64,000 nt of DNA from JAWWPY01 sp963822825 (GCA_963822825.1 CAWGIW010000008.1:248001-312000), one strand, 5' to 3'; counted from the stretch's first letter, positions 1-9,286 are shown. The notes: a model not told the origin generated them from the sequence alone. Translations and numbers: made by a program.

Positions 1-1
1 T

Positions 2-667
2 GCGGTGGCGATCGCCGGTTACACCAATGCCGGGAAGTCCAGCCTGCTCAACCGGCTGACCGGAGCCGGGGTCCTGGTCAACGACTCGCTGTTCGCCACG
101 CTCGATCCGGCGGTGCGCCGGGCCCGGACCCCCTCCGGCCGGTGGTTCACGCTCACCGACACGGTCGGCTTCGTCAGGCACCTGCCGCATCAGCTGGTGG
201 ATGCGTTCCGCTCGACGCTTGAAGAGGTGGCGGAGGCGGATCTGATCCTGCACGTGGTCGACGGCAGCGACGCCGACCCGCGTGCGCAGATCGCGGCCGT
301 CCGCGAGGTACTGGGCCTGATCGGCGCCGGGCGCGTCCCCGAGCTCGTAGTGATCAACAAGGCCGACGCGGCGGACCCGATCGAAGTGGAGGGGCTGCGG
401 CTGAAGGAGCGGGGCTCCGTGGTCATTTCCGCGGCGACCGGCGCTGGGCTGGACGATCTGGCCGCCGCCCTGGAGCAGGCCCTGCCGCAACGGGACAGGG
501 AGGTCTCGGCGGTGGTGCCTTACGGACGCGGTGATCTGGTCGCACGGGCCCATCAGGAGGGTGAGGTGCTGGCCATACGGCACGGGGCGGACGGCACTGA
601 GCTCACCGCCCGTGTCCCGCCGGACCTGGCCGCCGAGATCGATGGCCTCGTGGTTCCGGTTCGGTGA
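2..667 (+). CDS. hflX: GTPase HflX, C-terminal part (cut by window start)
   Basis: HflX-family GTPase, which binds the large ribosomal subunit in the cytosol and splits stalled or heat-damaged 70S ribosomes. About 221 residues are visible. The fragment opens at the P-loop (GYTNAGKSSL), followed by the family signature LFATLDPAVRRA, the G3 motif DTVGF and the G4 motif NKAD, then a C-terminal domain ending at TGA 665-667. The frame is open to base 2, and the GTG at 5 lies inside the G-domain, so the true start and the N-terminal HflX domain are upstream of the window. Family assignment is secure. Confidence 0.93.
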   Translation, partial: AVAIAGYTNAGKSSLLNRLTGAGVLVNDSLFATLDPAVRRARTPSGRWFTLTDTVGFVRHLPHQLVDAFRSTLEEVAEADLILHVVDGSDADPRAQIAAVREVLGLIGAGRVPELVVINKADAADPIEVEGLRLKERGSVVISAATGAGLDDLAAALEQALPQRDREVSAVVPYGRGDLVARAHQEGEVLAIRHGADGTELTARVPPDLAAEIDGLVVPVR

Positions 668-1280
668 CGCGCCGCCGATCAATTTTCCGTTTTCGGGCGA
701 TGACGGAAGTGTGAGCGCTCCCCGGGCCTTAACTGGTTTATGCAATGGATTGCACCGCTATTAGCTGGTATTTTGATTGTGCAATCCAGTGGGACTGGCT
801 GGCCGTTCGGTAACTCTATGAGATCGCTCAGTCATTGACCGTGAGTGATTTAGGACAGCGATTCGACGGTCACGCTCTGCCTCTTCATATGGCTCGCGGG
901 CATGCTACAGCGGCCATCTCGGGACGTGCGGCCCGTGCCGGGAGGTGTTTGCGGCGCCCAGACGCGGGCCTTTGGCGGTCACGCTGCGGAGTGGCTGCGG
1001 CCGGGATTAGATACGGACGGTAAATCCGGGGAAAGGTCCGCGATTTCGGGCCTGAGTTCTCCGGATACAACCTGTACAGGGACCCTATAGTGCATTACCG
1101 TGACTGAACCGATATGTTGGTTGCCGCATCCTCGGAAGGATCAGAGCCAGGCAGCGCTGCGGGCTGAAGTATGTGGCGACCGACGGGGGCTTATCCGGCA
1201 GGCACGAGCTATGGCAGGTGACCGCGCATGAGAACTGTAAGCATGGCCCCGCGCACGCCTGCGGGACGGAGAGCCCAGCG
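668..1280. other. 613-bp intergenic region, no gene seen
   Basis: No convincing gene. Short open frames here lack family resemblance and a ribosome site. The first third is unusually A/T-rich for this genome and carries paired dyads (741-787, listed separately). A possible promoter for hutI would lie here, but no clear -35/-10 pair stands out. Confidence 0.6.
741..787. promoter_or_regulatory. Paired dyads upstream of hutI
   Basis: Two short palindromes about 30 bp apart: TGCAAT-GG-ATTGCA at 741-754 and GATTG-TG-CAATC at 775-786. The halves also pair across the interval (GGATTGCAC 747-755 with GTGCAATCC 779-787, nine perfect pairs). This could be an operator pair for a dimeric regulator or a long-loop hairpin. 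No U-tract follows, so a terminator is less likely. Function is inferred only. Confidence 0.4.
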
Positions 1281-2492
1281 GTGACCGTCCGCCTGCTCAC
1301 CAACATTGGCCGCCTCTGGACTGGGTCCGAGGTGTGGAGCAACGCGGCCATCCTGACCTACAACGAGCGTATCGCGTGGGTCGGGCGCGCCTCCGAGCTG
1401 CCCGCCGGCCTGCCGGGCGTGGTCGAGGACATCGTTGACGTAGACCACGTGGAGAACCTCGGCGGCTGCCTGGTCACCCCAGGGCTGATCGACGCGCACA
1501 CGCATCCGGTCTACGCGGGCAACCGCTGGGCCGAACTCGCCATGCGGTCGGGCGGGTCCTCGCCGAACGAGATCGCCGCCGCTGGCGGTGGCATGGCATC
1601 GACCGTCACTGTCACCCGGGGCACGGACCCATGGACCCTCTGCGATGGCGTCCGCAAACGCTTGCATGAGTGGCTCATGTCGGGGACGACGACCATCGAG
1701 GCGAAGACCGGGTATCACCTCACCCGCGACGGCGAGCTAGCCGACGTCCGGATGCTGCGGTCGCTGGAGGGCGAACCAGGCATGCCGCGAGTGCACGTGA
1801 CGTTCCTGGCCGCGCACGCGGTCCCGCCCGAGTACTTCGGACGCCGCAACGACTACGTGGACGCGGTCGGTGCCTGGTGCGCTGACGCGGCCGCGGCCGG
1901 GGCCGACAGTGTGGACGTCTACTGCGAAGAGGGACGGTTCAGCGAGCGCGAGGCGCGTTGGGTGCTGCACGCCGGCCGGCAGGTCGGACTGCTGCCCAGG
2001 CTGCACGCGTGCGGGGAGTCCCGCACCGGGGCGGCCCGGCTCGCCGCCGAGATTGGCTGTGCGTCCGCCGACGTCCTGCTCGAGGCGTGTGATGATGACG
2101 TGGCGGCGCTGGCTCAGGCCGGTGTGGCCGCCGTCGTCTGTCCCGGTACGGCGCTGCAAACAGGCAAGACGCCGCCGGTTCGGGCGCTGCTCGACAAGGG
2201 GGTCGCGGTCGCCCTCGGCTCCGATCACACGCCGGGCGGGAACGGCATTACGTCGATGCCGCTCGTCATCGCCCTCGCCATCGCGCAGTTCGGGATGAGC
2301 GTGACCGAGGCGCTTCGCGCGGCCACACTGGGCGGAGCGCAGGCCCTGCGCGCACCCGACCGCGGTGCGATGGTGCGGGGCAGGTTCGCTGACATCGTCG
2401 CCTGGGACGCCGACCACGAAGGCGCGTTCACCTGGTCGTACGGGCTCAAGCCGAGCCGCGTGTGGCGGGGTGGCGAGCCGGTGCCGAACTAG
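1281..2492 (+). CDS. hutI: Imidazolonepropionase
   Basis: Amidohydrolase-superfamily enzyme that opens imidazolone-5-propionate to formiminoglutamate, third step of histidine degradation, cytosolic. With GTG 1281 as start it is 403 residues, the usual size; GGAG at 1268-1271 sits nine bases upstream. Metal-binding DAHTHP is at residues 71-76, followed by the family stretch EIAAAGGGMASTV. LHACGES and GSDHTPGG supply later metal and substrate ligands. The open frame extends to 1173, but that part has no family similarity. No hutU, hutH or hutG neighbour is present, so it is an orphan hut gene here. Its 3' end overlaps the convergent membrane-protein gene by 47 bp. Confidence 0.9.
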   Translation: MTVRLLTNIGRLWTGSEVWSNAAILTYNERIAWVGRASELPAGLPGVVEDIVDVDHVENLGGCLVTPGLIDAHTHPVYAGNRWAELAMRSGGSSPNEIAAAGGGMASTVTVTRGTDPWTLCDGVRKRLHEWLMSGTTTIEAKTGYHLTRDGELADVRMLRSLEGEPGMPRVHVTFLAAHAVPPEYFGRRNDYVDAVGAWCADAAAAGADSVDVYCEEGRFSEREARWVLHAGRQVGLLPRLHACGESRTGAARLAAEIGCASADVLLEACDDDVAALAQAGVAAVVCPGTALQTGKTPPVRALLDKGVAVALGSDHTPGGNGITSMPLVIALAIAQFGMSVTEALRAATLGGAQALRAPDRGAMVRGRFADIVAWDADHEGAFTWSYGLKPSRVWRGGEPVPN

Positions 2493-3777
2493 CACCGGGT
2501 TCCCGGGGCAGGCGGCCGGGATCGGGGCGAGCGATCGGCGGGTACCAGCGGTCGGGACCGAGTAGCAGCACGGCACTGAACGCCACCACCAGGCCAAGCC
2601 GGACTTGACCGAGCAATGCGGCGTGCTTGGTGACCAGCGGTGCCACGTTGAGGGCAGCGAACGACACGAGGCTCCAGGCGGGATACGGCCGACGGGGGCC
2701 CAGCATGTCCCAGAGCAGTGCGCCCACCATGATCCCGGCGGTGTAGTACCCATGCACCGCGGGGTCGAGCGCGATGCGGGCCCCGGCGCCGAGCAGGATG
2801 GCCGCGGGCCAGCGCCGCCGCCCCAGGGCGACCAGGCCGAACGCCCAACCCACCACGAGCTGAGCCGGGCGGTCCCACGTGGGGGTGCGCGGATCGGTGA
2901 CGCCCAGCGCGCGCAGCGCCGAGGCGGGCAGGTTGACGATGGTGAAGTGCGCGGCGGCCACGGTACCCGGGTCGGCGATCACGAACGGCAGCCAGGCGGC
3001 GCCAACCGCGGCCATGGCCCAGGCCACGGCGTGCCACCGCGTCCGGCTCGGCGCTGCGAGCAGGATAGGCAGGAAGACCAGGGCCCACGGCTTCGCGTCG
3101 GCGGCCAGGCCGACGCACAGGCCGGCCAGGGCTGGCTGGCCGGTGGCGACCGCGCGCACGGCGAGCACGCTGAGGGCGAGCGCCAGGCCGTCGTCGAGGT
3201 GGGTATACGCGACTGAGAGTTCGACCCACGCGACGAGAAATACCGCGCCGCCCGCGAGCTCGGTCCAGCGCAGGCCGCCTGGCCGGGCGGCCAGGTCCGG
3301 CCGGACCTTGGTGGCGATGTCCGCGATGGTGCGGACCAGGAGCAGGCCCACGACGGTCAGTGCGATCTGCGCCGCGACCAGGCCCTGATCGGGCCCGAGG
3401 TACCGGAGGACCTGGGCGACCGCGAAGGACAGCGGCCCGATCTGAAGCTGCGGATGGCTCGCGTACAAATGCAGGCCGCCAGCCGAGGAGAGCTGGCCGT
3501 GGCCCGCACCGAAGAGCAGCCGGCTGCCCTCGGTGAAGAACTTCCAGGCGATCCCCTGGTGCGGGGCGAGGATGACGAACCAGGCCAGCGTCCAGCCGCC
3601 CAGGACGAGCAGGTGCCAGTTATCCGCCGCGCGGGCGCGCAGGGTGTCCACATGAGCGGGCGGGGTGTCCGCAGCACGGCCGCGCGGCCGGCCCGCCGCA
3701 TGGTCGCGCAGGCTGGCTACGGACAGCGCCCCCCGGAGGCCGCGGTGCCCGTCGCCCGGCCGGCCCACCGTCGTCAC
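2446..3777 (-). CDS. Polytopic membrane protein, possible GT-C type glycosyltransferase
   Basis: 443 residues from GTG 3777. After a basic 50-residue N-terminus come about ten hydrophobic segments (for example WTLAWFVILAP, GLVAAQIALTVVGLLLV, LVVAFSAVLLLG), so it is an integral membrane protein. The segment AADAKPWALVFLPILL and the mix of long periplasmic loops and short helices resemble polyprenol-phosphate-sugar-dependent GT-C or GT87-like enzymes, but I see no certain catalytic Asp pair, so the function stays open. It converges on hutI with a 47-bp overlap. Start choice is weak: there is no strong ribosome site. Confidence 0.6.
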   Translation of the reverse strand: MTTVGRPGDGHRGLRGALSVASLRDHAAGRPRGRAADTPPAHVDTLRARAADNWHLLVLGGWTLAWFVILAPHQGIAWKFFTEGSRLLFGAGHGQLSSAGGLHLYASHPQLQIGPLSFAVAQVLRYLGPDQGLVAAQIALTVVGLLLVRTIADIATKVRPDLAARPGGLRWTELAGGAVFLVAWVELSVAYTHLDDGLALALSVLAVRAVATGQPALAGLCVGLAADAKPWALVFLPILLAAPSRTRWHAVAWAMAAVGAAWLPFVIADPGTVAAAHFTIVNLPASALRALGVTDPRTPTWDRPAQLVVGWAFGLVALGRRRWPAAILLGAGARIALDPAVHGYYTAGIMVGALLWDMLGPRRPYPAWSLVSFAALNVAPLVTKHAALLGQVRLGLVVAFSAVLLLGPDRWYPPIARPDPGRLPREPGASSAPARHPATRGSA

Positions 3778-4231
3778 CTTGTTTGAGTCACCTTTGGCCC
3801 CAGATGGATGTACCGCTACAAAACCGTTCAGGAAGTCCGGCCAGGCCGAAAAGTCTTCATGATCTTTAATATGTTGACAACGGTCACCGCGCGAGCACCT
3901 TAGTCTAGGTCGGCGGCACCCCCATCAGGGCGCGGCTCGGTGCGCGCGCCGCCGGAGGTGACTGACGCCGAGCTGGTGTGCCTGGCCGTGGCGCAACTGG
4001 GCCATCAGCGCACCCATCAAGCGCTCCCTGATCGCCTACGATCACTAATCCTCTGAGCGGCAACTATCTCCCGGTCATCGATCTACGGCGACGAGAGGGC
4101 GATCGGCCAGTACCGACCAAGTCGCATCCGCGACGGCGGCCTGTCCGGAACGGGCCCGCTGACCAACTGCCGCGATCGAGGCGCTATGCCGGTTAAGTTA
4201 TGAGGATCGGCTTGTCTCGGAGGGGGCCTGG
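3778..4231. other. 454-bp intergenic region
   Basis: No gene supported. A TTGACA box at 3874-3879 is preceded by A/T-rich DNA; the nearest TAG-type -10 (TAGTCT 3901-3906) is about 21 bp away, too far for an ideal promoter. It could serve the GH43 gene downstream. Nothing else stands out. Confidence 0.4.
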
Positions 4232-5767
4232 ATGGTGGTGACGCGCGCGGACGCTGCCGATGCCGATGGATGGGCGAGGAGCGCGTTCATCAACCCGGTA
4301 ATCGCGGGTTTCCATCCCGATCCGAGTATCTGCCGCGCCGGGGAGGATTACTACCTCGCGTGCTCCAGTTTCGAGTACTTCCCAGGCGTGCCCATCTTCC
4401 GCAGCCGGGACCTGGTGGGCTGGGACGAGATCGGCAATGCGCTGGAGCGGCCTAGTCAGCTGACCTTGCCTGTGACGACGCCGTCGTCCGGCGGCATCTA
4501 CGCGCCGACGCTGCGTCATCACGACGGCCGCTTCTGGCTGATCACCTCAGACGTCCAGCGTGGCGGCACCGTACTGTTCACCGCCACGGACCCTGCCGGG
4601 CCCTGGTCGGAGCCGGTCCTGCTACCGGGGGTCACGGGTATCGACCCGGATCTGGCCTGGGATGACGAGGGCCGCTGCTGGTGCACGTACGCCGGGATCG
4701 AGCAGGTACGTATCGATCCAGGGACCGGGCACTCGTTCGGCGAGCCGCGCCGACTCTGGTCCGGCACGCCGGGCGCCCAGTTCCCGGAAGCACCGCATCT
4801 GTACCGGATCGGCGGCTACTGGTACCTGCTCATCGCCGAGGGCGGGACCGAGCGGGGACACGGCGTCTCGATCGCCCGCGGCCCGGCGCCAGACGGACCG
4901 TTCGAGCCATGCCCGGCCAACCCCATCCTGAGCCACCGCAGCACCAGCCGGCCGATCCAGAACACCGGCCACGGGGACCTGGTCGAGGCGCCCGACGGGT
5001 CGTGGTGGATGGTGCTGCTCGGGGTACGGCCGCGCGGGGGAACCCCCGGCTGGCACGTGATCGGGCGTGAGACATACCTGGCCCCGCTGACATGGGCCGA
5101 CGGCTGGCCGGTTGTCGGCGAGGTGGCGCCCAGCATGGCCGCGCCCCCGTGGCCGCCGCATCCGGTCACCGCACCGCCGGTACGTGACGACTTCGACCAG
5201 ACCCGGCTGCACCCGCGCTGGGTCTCGGTGCGTTCCCGGCCTGCCGAGTACTGCTCCGCCCAGGACCGTCCGGGATGGCTCACCCTGCGGGCGCGTGGCG
5301 AGTCGCTCGACGAGCCCGACGTGACGTTCGCGGGCCGCAGGCAGCAGCACCTGTCCTGCCGGGTGCGGACGCTGGCCGACCCCGCCGAGGGGCGAGGCGG
5401 TCTCGCGGTCCGCTTCGACGAGCAGCATCACTACGAGATCGAGGTGCTCAGGGGCGAGGTGCGCGCGGCCGCCCGGATCGGGCCGCTGCGGCAGACGGTG
5501 GCTACTCGGCCCGCGCCCGCCGGACCGGTAGTGCTACGGATCGATGTTCTCGCCACTGAACCGGGCCTGGGCCATCCGCGCAAGGAGCCAGACATGCTGT
5601 ACTTTGGCGTGGAGAACCCTGATGGCGCGTTCACCGTGCTCGCCAAACTCGACGGCCGATACCTGTTGACTGAGGTCGCTGGCGGTTTCACCGGCCGGGT
5701 AATCGGCATGTACGCCGCCGCCGGAACGGTCCGCTTCGATTGGTTCGACTACGAATCACTCGACTGA
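4232..5767 (+). CDS. GH43 family glycoside hydrolase (beta-xylosidase/arabinofuranosidase type)
   Basis: 511 residues; ATG 4232 lies five bases after GGAGGGGG (4219-4226). N-terminal five-bladed propeller (about 19-310) starts with FINPVIAGFHPDPSI, where Asp30 matches the general base. IDPDLAW carries the second Asp and FPEAPHLY the acidic Glu. The C-terminal 190 residues form the beta-sandwich typical of two-domain GH43 xylosidases. No signal peptide, so it probably acts on imported xylo- or arabino-oligosaccharides in the cytosol. No sugar transporter sits beside it. Family confident, exact sugar specificity not. Confidence 0.85.
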   Translation: MVVTRADAADADGWARSAFINPVIAGFHPDPSICRAGEDYYLACSSFEYFPGVPIFRSRDLVGWDEIGNALERPSQLTLPVTTPSSGGIYAPTLRHHDGRFWLITSDVQRGGTVLFTATDPAGPWSEPVLLPGVTGIDPDLAWDDEGRCWCTYAGIEQVRIDPGTGHSFGEPRRLWSGTPGAQFPEAPHLYRIGGYWYLLIAEGGTERGHGVSIARGPAPDGPFEPCPANPILSHRSTSRPIQNTGHGDLVEAPDGSWWMVLLGVRPRGGTPGWHVIGRETYLAPLTWADGWPVVGEVAPSMAAPPWPPHPVTAPPVRDDFDQTRLHPRWVSVRSRPAEYCSAQDRPGWLTLRARGESLDEPDVTFAGRRQQHLSCRVRTLADPAEGRGGLAVRFDEQHHYEIEVLRGEVRAAARIGPLRQTVATRPAPAGPVVLRIDVLATEPGLGHPRKEPDMLYFGVENPDGAFTVLAKLDGRYLLTEVAGGFTGRVIGMYAAAGTVRFDWFDYESLD

Positions 5768-5890
5768 CCAGTGGCCCTCGGCTGAATGCGCGCCAGTTAA
5801 GAACTGGCGTTAATGACAGGATGGCAGAGGATTCCGCAAGAGCCTGCGTGTCAAGAAGATGGCCGGATACGACGCAACATGTGAGTGCGT

Positions 5891-5927
5891 TGACACGCCC
5901 GCCTGCAAGTCATAACCACACACCTAG
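5891..5927 (+). repeat. Dispersed repeat, copy 1
   Basis: Core GCAAGTCATAACCACACACC at 5905-5924 with a preceding CGCCCGCCT. One of seven related copies in the first 27 kb, all in this orientation. It lies between the GH43 and GNAT genes. Confidence 0.7.
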
Positions 5928-6027
5928 CGAGCCCCTGGTGGCTGGGTAACGTCGCTAAGCGCCAGCGCCAGCTTGGCCCGGCGGAAACTCAGGTGGCCTC
6001 AGCGCACTATCTGGTTAGAGTTGGGCA

Positions 6028-6525
6028 GTGCCCGAGCTGCAGCGGCTGCATGCTGGTCATGCCCCGGCGGTCCTGGCCTTTGAGCTGGCGAACCGCGCCT
6101 ACTTCGCTGCCTCGGTCTCCGACCGTGGCGATGAGTTCTTCGACCAGTTCACCGACCGGCACAGCGCCTCGCTGGCTGAGCAGGAGGCCGGCGTCTGCGC
6201 CTTCTACGTGCTCGTCGCCGAGGATGGCTCGGTCCTGGGCCGGTTCAACCTGTACGACCTCGAGGACGGCACCGCGAAACTCGGTTACCGGATCGCGCAG
6301 CACGTCGCCGGCCGCGGCGTGGCGACCGCGACCGTCCAGGAGTTGTGCCGGCTGGCGGCGGCGCGGCACGGGCTGCGCACACTCAGGGCGGCCACCGCCC
6401 GCGAGAATGCCGCGTCCCAGAAGGTGCTGGCCAAGGCCGGGTTCATCCCGGTTGGCCCGGCCGACCCGGCTGACCTCGGCGGTAAGCCAGGCACCTGGTA
6501 TCAGCGCGAGCTAGCCGCCGGCTGA
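6028..6525 (+). CDS. GNAT-family N-acetyltransferase
   Basis: 165 residues from GTG 6028. It resembles RimJ/RimL-like acetyltransferases: a beta strand VLGRFNLYDL, the acetyl-CoA pyrophosphate loop region RGVATATVQELCRLA (about 95-109), and the family tail ENAASQKVLAKAGFIPVG. It transfers acetyl from acetyl-CoA to an amine, but the substrate is not predictable. The ribosome site is poor, so a leaderless or weakly translated message is possible. It stands alone, with a repeat copy 100 bp upstream. Confidence 0.8.
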   Translation: MPELQRLHAGHAPAVLAFELANRAYFAASVSDRGDEFFDQFTDRHSASLAEQEAGVCAFYVLVAEDGSVLGRFNLYDLEDGTAKLGYRIAQHVAGRGVATATVQELCRLAAARHGLRTLRAATARENAASQKVLAKAGFIPVGPADPADLGGKPGTWYQRELAAG

Positions 6526-6627
6526 CCCTGATCAGCCGCTGGCGACGTGCCGCAGTTGCGCGTTGCGGCCGGGGATCAGGCTGGCGTCTGCCTGGCCACG
6601 GACCAGGCGGTTCCTGCACCGGGCCGG

Positions 6628-7710
6628 TCACGCCTCGCCGCCGGGCTGAAGGCGCGTGGGGGCGGCCATGCTGAGGCGGCGCCTGGCAAGCTCCAGCGCA
6701 GCCCGCGCCGGGTCCACGCCGGTCCGTTCCGCGGTGTCCAGCAGCAGCCTGACAGTGTCTGCGATGGCCTGGACACGGGCGAGCGCCTGCTGGGGCGCTT
6801 GCTTGTCCAGCTCGACGGCCAGCGCGTAGATGACCCCCCCGGCACCGGCAACGTAGTCGGGAACCCACATGATGCCGCGCCGGTGCAGCAGCCCTGCCAC
6901 AGCCGGCTCAGCCAGCTGGTTGTTGGCCGGCCCGGCGATGGCCGCGCACCGCAGGCGGGGAACTATCGCCCTGGTAAAAACGCCCCCGAGGGCGGCCGGG
7001 ATCAGGACATCAGCATCTGCCGTGACGGCATCCTCCGGCTCCGCCCACCTGGCACCGACCTCCTCGGCCAGCGCCCGCTTCACAGGCTCGATGTCGCTGA
7101 CCAAGAGGTCGGCTCCGGCCGCGGCGAGCTGGCGGGCGAGGTGCCCGCCGACGCTCCCAAGGCCGACAATCGCCAGCCGGCGGCCGCGCAGGTCCGGCGA
7201 GCCGTGCAACCGCGCGCAGACCGCCTGCAGCGCGGCGGCAACGCCCGTGGCGGTGTGCGGAGAGGAGTCACCGCTGCCGCCCCGCTGCGCTGGCCGGCAG
7301 AACACATGCCCGGTGCGCTCCCCGATAACGGCCATGTCCTCCGGCGTGGTGCCGACATCCGGGCCTGTCGCATAGCGGCCACCCAGCGACGCGATAACGT
7401 CCCCCACATCGCGGAGTACATTGATGCGCTGGGCGCCGTTGAGCGTGCCCCCCTCCGGCATGGCTACCACGGTCTTGCCGCCGCCGTTGGCGAGCCCGGC
7501 CACCGCACACTTGCGGGTCATTCCAGCCGACAGGCGCAGCGCGTCCTCAAGCCCCTCACGCCAGCCGGGATAGCGCCGCACCCGGCATCCGCCGACCGCC
7601 TGGCCCAGCGCAGTCGAATGAAGGGCGACGATCACGGGCAGCCCAGAACGCGGGCCCGCACGCACCACAACTTCCTCATGATCAAGGTCTGTCACGCCAG
7701 CCTCCTCCAT
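6628..7710 (-). CDS. Leu/Val/Phe-type amino-acid dehydrogenase
   Basis: 360 residues of the Glu/Leu/Phe/Val dehydrogenase family, which reversibly deaminates a branched-chain or aromatic amino acid with NAD+. The two catalytic lysines are in MTRKCAVAG (Lys67) and NGGGKTVV (Lys79), matching leucine dehydrogenase numbering closely. The Rossmann motif GLGSVGGHLARQL lies near residue 185. Actinomycete valine dehydrogenases belong here, and the divergent Lrp/AsnC gene 93 bp away fits branched-chain amino-acid control. Substrate preference (Val, Leu or Phe) cannot be fixed from sequence alone. Confidence 0.88.
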   Translation of the reverse strand: MEEAGVTDLDHEEVVVRAGPRSGLPVIVALHSTALGQAVGGCRVRRYPGWREGLEDALRLSAGMTRKCAVAGLANGGGKTVVAMPEGGTLNGAQRINVLRDVGDVIASLGGRYATGPDVGTTPEDMAVIGERTGHVFCRPAQRGGSGDSSPHTATGVAAALQAVCARLHGSPDLRGRRLAIVGLGSVGGHLARQLAAAGADLLVSDIEPVKRALAEEVGARWAEPEDAVTADADVLIPAALGGVFTRAIVPRLRCAAIAGPANNQLAEPAVAGLLHRRGIMWVPDYVAGAGGVIYALAVELDKQAPQQALARVQAIADTVRLLLDTAERTGVDPARAALELARRRLSMAAPTRLQPGGEA

Positions 7711-7803
7711 TTGGACGATGTGACTGCCCCAAAGCTAGCTATCTGTACGCCAATAGCCATGATCATCAGTCAAACGGGCGGAATAGATGCCAGGATTCCG
7801 GTC
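7711..7803. promoter_or_regulatory. Divergent promoter region of the dehydrogenase and Lrp genes
   Basis: A 93-bp A/T-richer gap between divergent genes. It contains the palindromes AGCTAGCT and ATGATCAT and a TTTGG...CCAAA dyad. Lrp/AsnC proteins normally bind such shared regions and control both genes, so this is the expected operator zone. No individual box can be assigned with certainty. Confidence 0.45.
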
Positions 7804-8298
7804 ATGGACGAACTTGATACGGCAATCACCCGGCTCCTCCAGGCAGATGCCCGGCTATCCAACCGGGAACTGGCCCGGCGGCTGGGCATCGCACCCTCCA
7901 CCTGCCTGGAACGAGTCCGCTCCCTCACCAGGCGCGGCGTGATCTGCGGCTATCACGCCGACGTCGACCTGAAAGCACTAAACCGGGGCGTCCAAGCCCT
8001 CGTCGCCGTTCAGGTCCGCCCCCTCCGCCGGTCCGTCATCGACGCCTTCAAAGACTCGGTCAGCCAGCTACCAGAGGTGATGACGGTGTTCGTCCTCGCA
8101 GGCGGCGACGATTTCCTCCTCCACCTGGCCGTTCAGGACCTCGACCACCTGCACGCCTTCCTCCTCGACCGCCTCAGCAAGCGCGGCGAAATAGTCGGCT
8201 TCCGCACCTCAGTGATCTACCAGCGCGTCCACAACACCATCCTGAGCTGCCTTCCCGACCACGCCACTCAGCAGCTCCAAGCCAGCACTCAGAGCTGA
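7804..8298 (+). CDS. Lrp/AsnC-family transcriptional regulator
   Basis: 164 residues from ATG 7804. N-terminal winged HTH (about 1-60) includes LSNRELARRLGIAPSTCLER. The C-terminal RAM/AsnC ligand domain (about 70-145) has the usual AVQVRPL and VFVLAGGDDFLLHLAV strands. The frame is open far upstream, but earlier codons lie in the shadow of the opposite gene; ATG 7759 is an alternative that would add 15 residues. Divergence from the amino-acid dehydrogenase suggests it senses a branched-chain or related amino acid and controls that gene. Confidence 0.88.
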   Translation: MDELDTAITRLLQADARLSNRELARRLGIAPSTCLERVRSLTRRGVICGYHADVDLKALNRGVQALVAVQVRPLRRSVIDAFKDSVSQLPEVMTVFVLAGGDDFLLHLAVQDLDHLHAFLLDRLSKRGEIVGFRTSVIYQRVHNTILSCLPDHATQQLQASTQS

Positions 8299-8635
8299 AC
8301 CGACAGAAACTGGCTAACCGATGCCTCCAAGCGGAGGCCGAGATGGTCTGCGCCCGGTGCGTGCATTAGGCGATCTGCGCCGAACCAATCCCTTCGCTTG
8401 CCGTACCGGCTGCTCAACCACCAGATAAATGTGCACCTCTGCGCGTCGGCGCAGTCCCGCGTGCAAGTCATAACCACACACCTAGGGCAAGGGCTTGCTC
8501 CCAGCTCTTCTGGGGTTCCTCTCCCGGTTTTGCGGGGGGCTGACGCAGGCCTGCTGGCCGCCACGTGCCGCCGTGTCCCCATTCGGGCCAGCGTCAGGCC
8601 AGCTTGTCGGAGACTGCCTGGTGGGGGCGGCGGCC
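8299..8635. other. 337-bp intergenic region with repeat copy 2
   Basis: No gene. It holds dispersed-repeat copy 2, a perfect 6-bp hairpin CTGCGC-GTCG-GCGCAG (8439-8454) that runs into that copy, and a segment near 8378-8418 resembling one near 14018-14058. Confidence 0.5.
8445..8497 (+). repeat. Dispersed repeat, copy 2
   Basis: 53-bp copy matching copy 6 (25985-26037) at 46 of 53 positions. Shared core GCAAGTCATAACCACACACC. It sits between the Lrp gene and the convergent response-regulator gene. Confidence 0.8.
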
Positions 8636-9286
8636 TCATTCTGGCGGGGTACCGAGGTATCTGAGGACGGCGAGGACGCGCCGGTGGTCGCCGTCGGCGG
8701 CGGGCAGGTCGAGTTTGGCGAAGATGTTGTTGATGTGCTTGGCGATGGTGCCGTCGCTCACGACTAGCGCTCCGGCGATCCCGGCGTTGGAGCGGCCTTC
8801 GGCCATCAGGCCTAGCACGTCACGCTCGCGCTGGGTGAGCCGGTCCAGCGGGTCGCTGGTGCGCCGCAGCAGCAGCTGCGCCACGACCTGCGGGTCCAGG
8901 GCGGTGCCGCCGCCTGCGACCCGGTGCAGTGCGTCGATGAACTCGCCGACGTCCGCGACCCGCTGCTTGAGCAGGTAGCCGACGCCGCTGGTATTGGTCG
9001 TCAGCAAGTCGGCGGCGTACCATTCCTCGACGTACTGAGAGAGCAGGACGACAGCTGTCGCCGGGAACTGATGCCGGATTACAAGCGCGGCCCGGACTCC
9101 TTCGTCGGTGAAGCCGGGCGGCATCCGGACGTCGATCACCGCCAGTTCCGGCCGGTGTTCCTCGACCGCGGCCAGCAGGGATCCGGCGTCGCTGGCCTCG
9201 GCGACGACCCGGAAGCCGCCGGTTTCCAGCACCCTCACCAGTCCGACCCGCAGGAGCACCGAGTCCTCGGCGATCACGGCGCGCAT
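8636..9286 (-). CDS. NarL/FixJ-type response regulator
   Basis: 216 residues. Receiver domain (1-120) has the acidic pocket IAEDSV and the phospho-acceptor Asp52 in AVIDVRMPP. The C-terminal LuxR-type HTH (about 148-205) reads LTQRERDVLGLMAEGRSNAG and ISDGTIAKH-like. The 13-bp overlap of its start with the end of the histidine kinase gene shows one operon, kinase first. It presumably activates or represses genes after phosphorylation by that kinase; the signal is unknown. Confidence 0.92.
   Translation of the reverse strand: MRAVIAEDSVLLRVGLVRVLETGGFRVVAEASDAGSLLAAVEEHRPELAVIDVRMPPGFTDEGVRAALVIRHQFPATAVVLLSQYVEEWYAADLLTTNTSGVGYLLKQRVADVGEFIDALHRVAGGGTALDPQVVAQLLLRRTSDPLDRLTQRERDVLGLMAEGRSNAGIAGALVVSDGTIAKHINNIFAKLDLPAADGDHRRVLAVLRYLGTPPE

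Noticed and set aside
2605..3862. Plus-strand open frames opposite the membrane-protein gene
   Set aside because: Low-complexity Gly/Arg/Gln text typical of antisense frames in high-G+C DNA, no domains.
3874..3906. Sigma-70-type promoter before the GH43 gene
   Set aside because: TTGACA is present, but the only TAG-type -10 is about 21 bp away, outside the normal 16-19 range.
6547..7803. Long upstream extension of the Lrp frame (another 419 codons)
   Set aside because: It is the antisense shadow of the amino-acid dehydrogenase gene; the Lrp fold begins at 7804.
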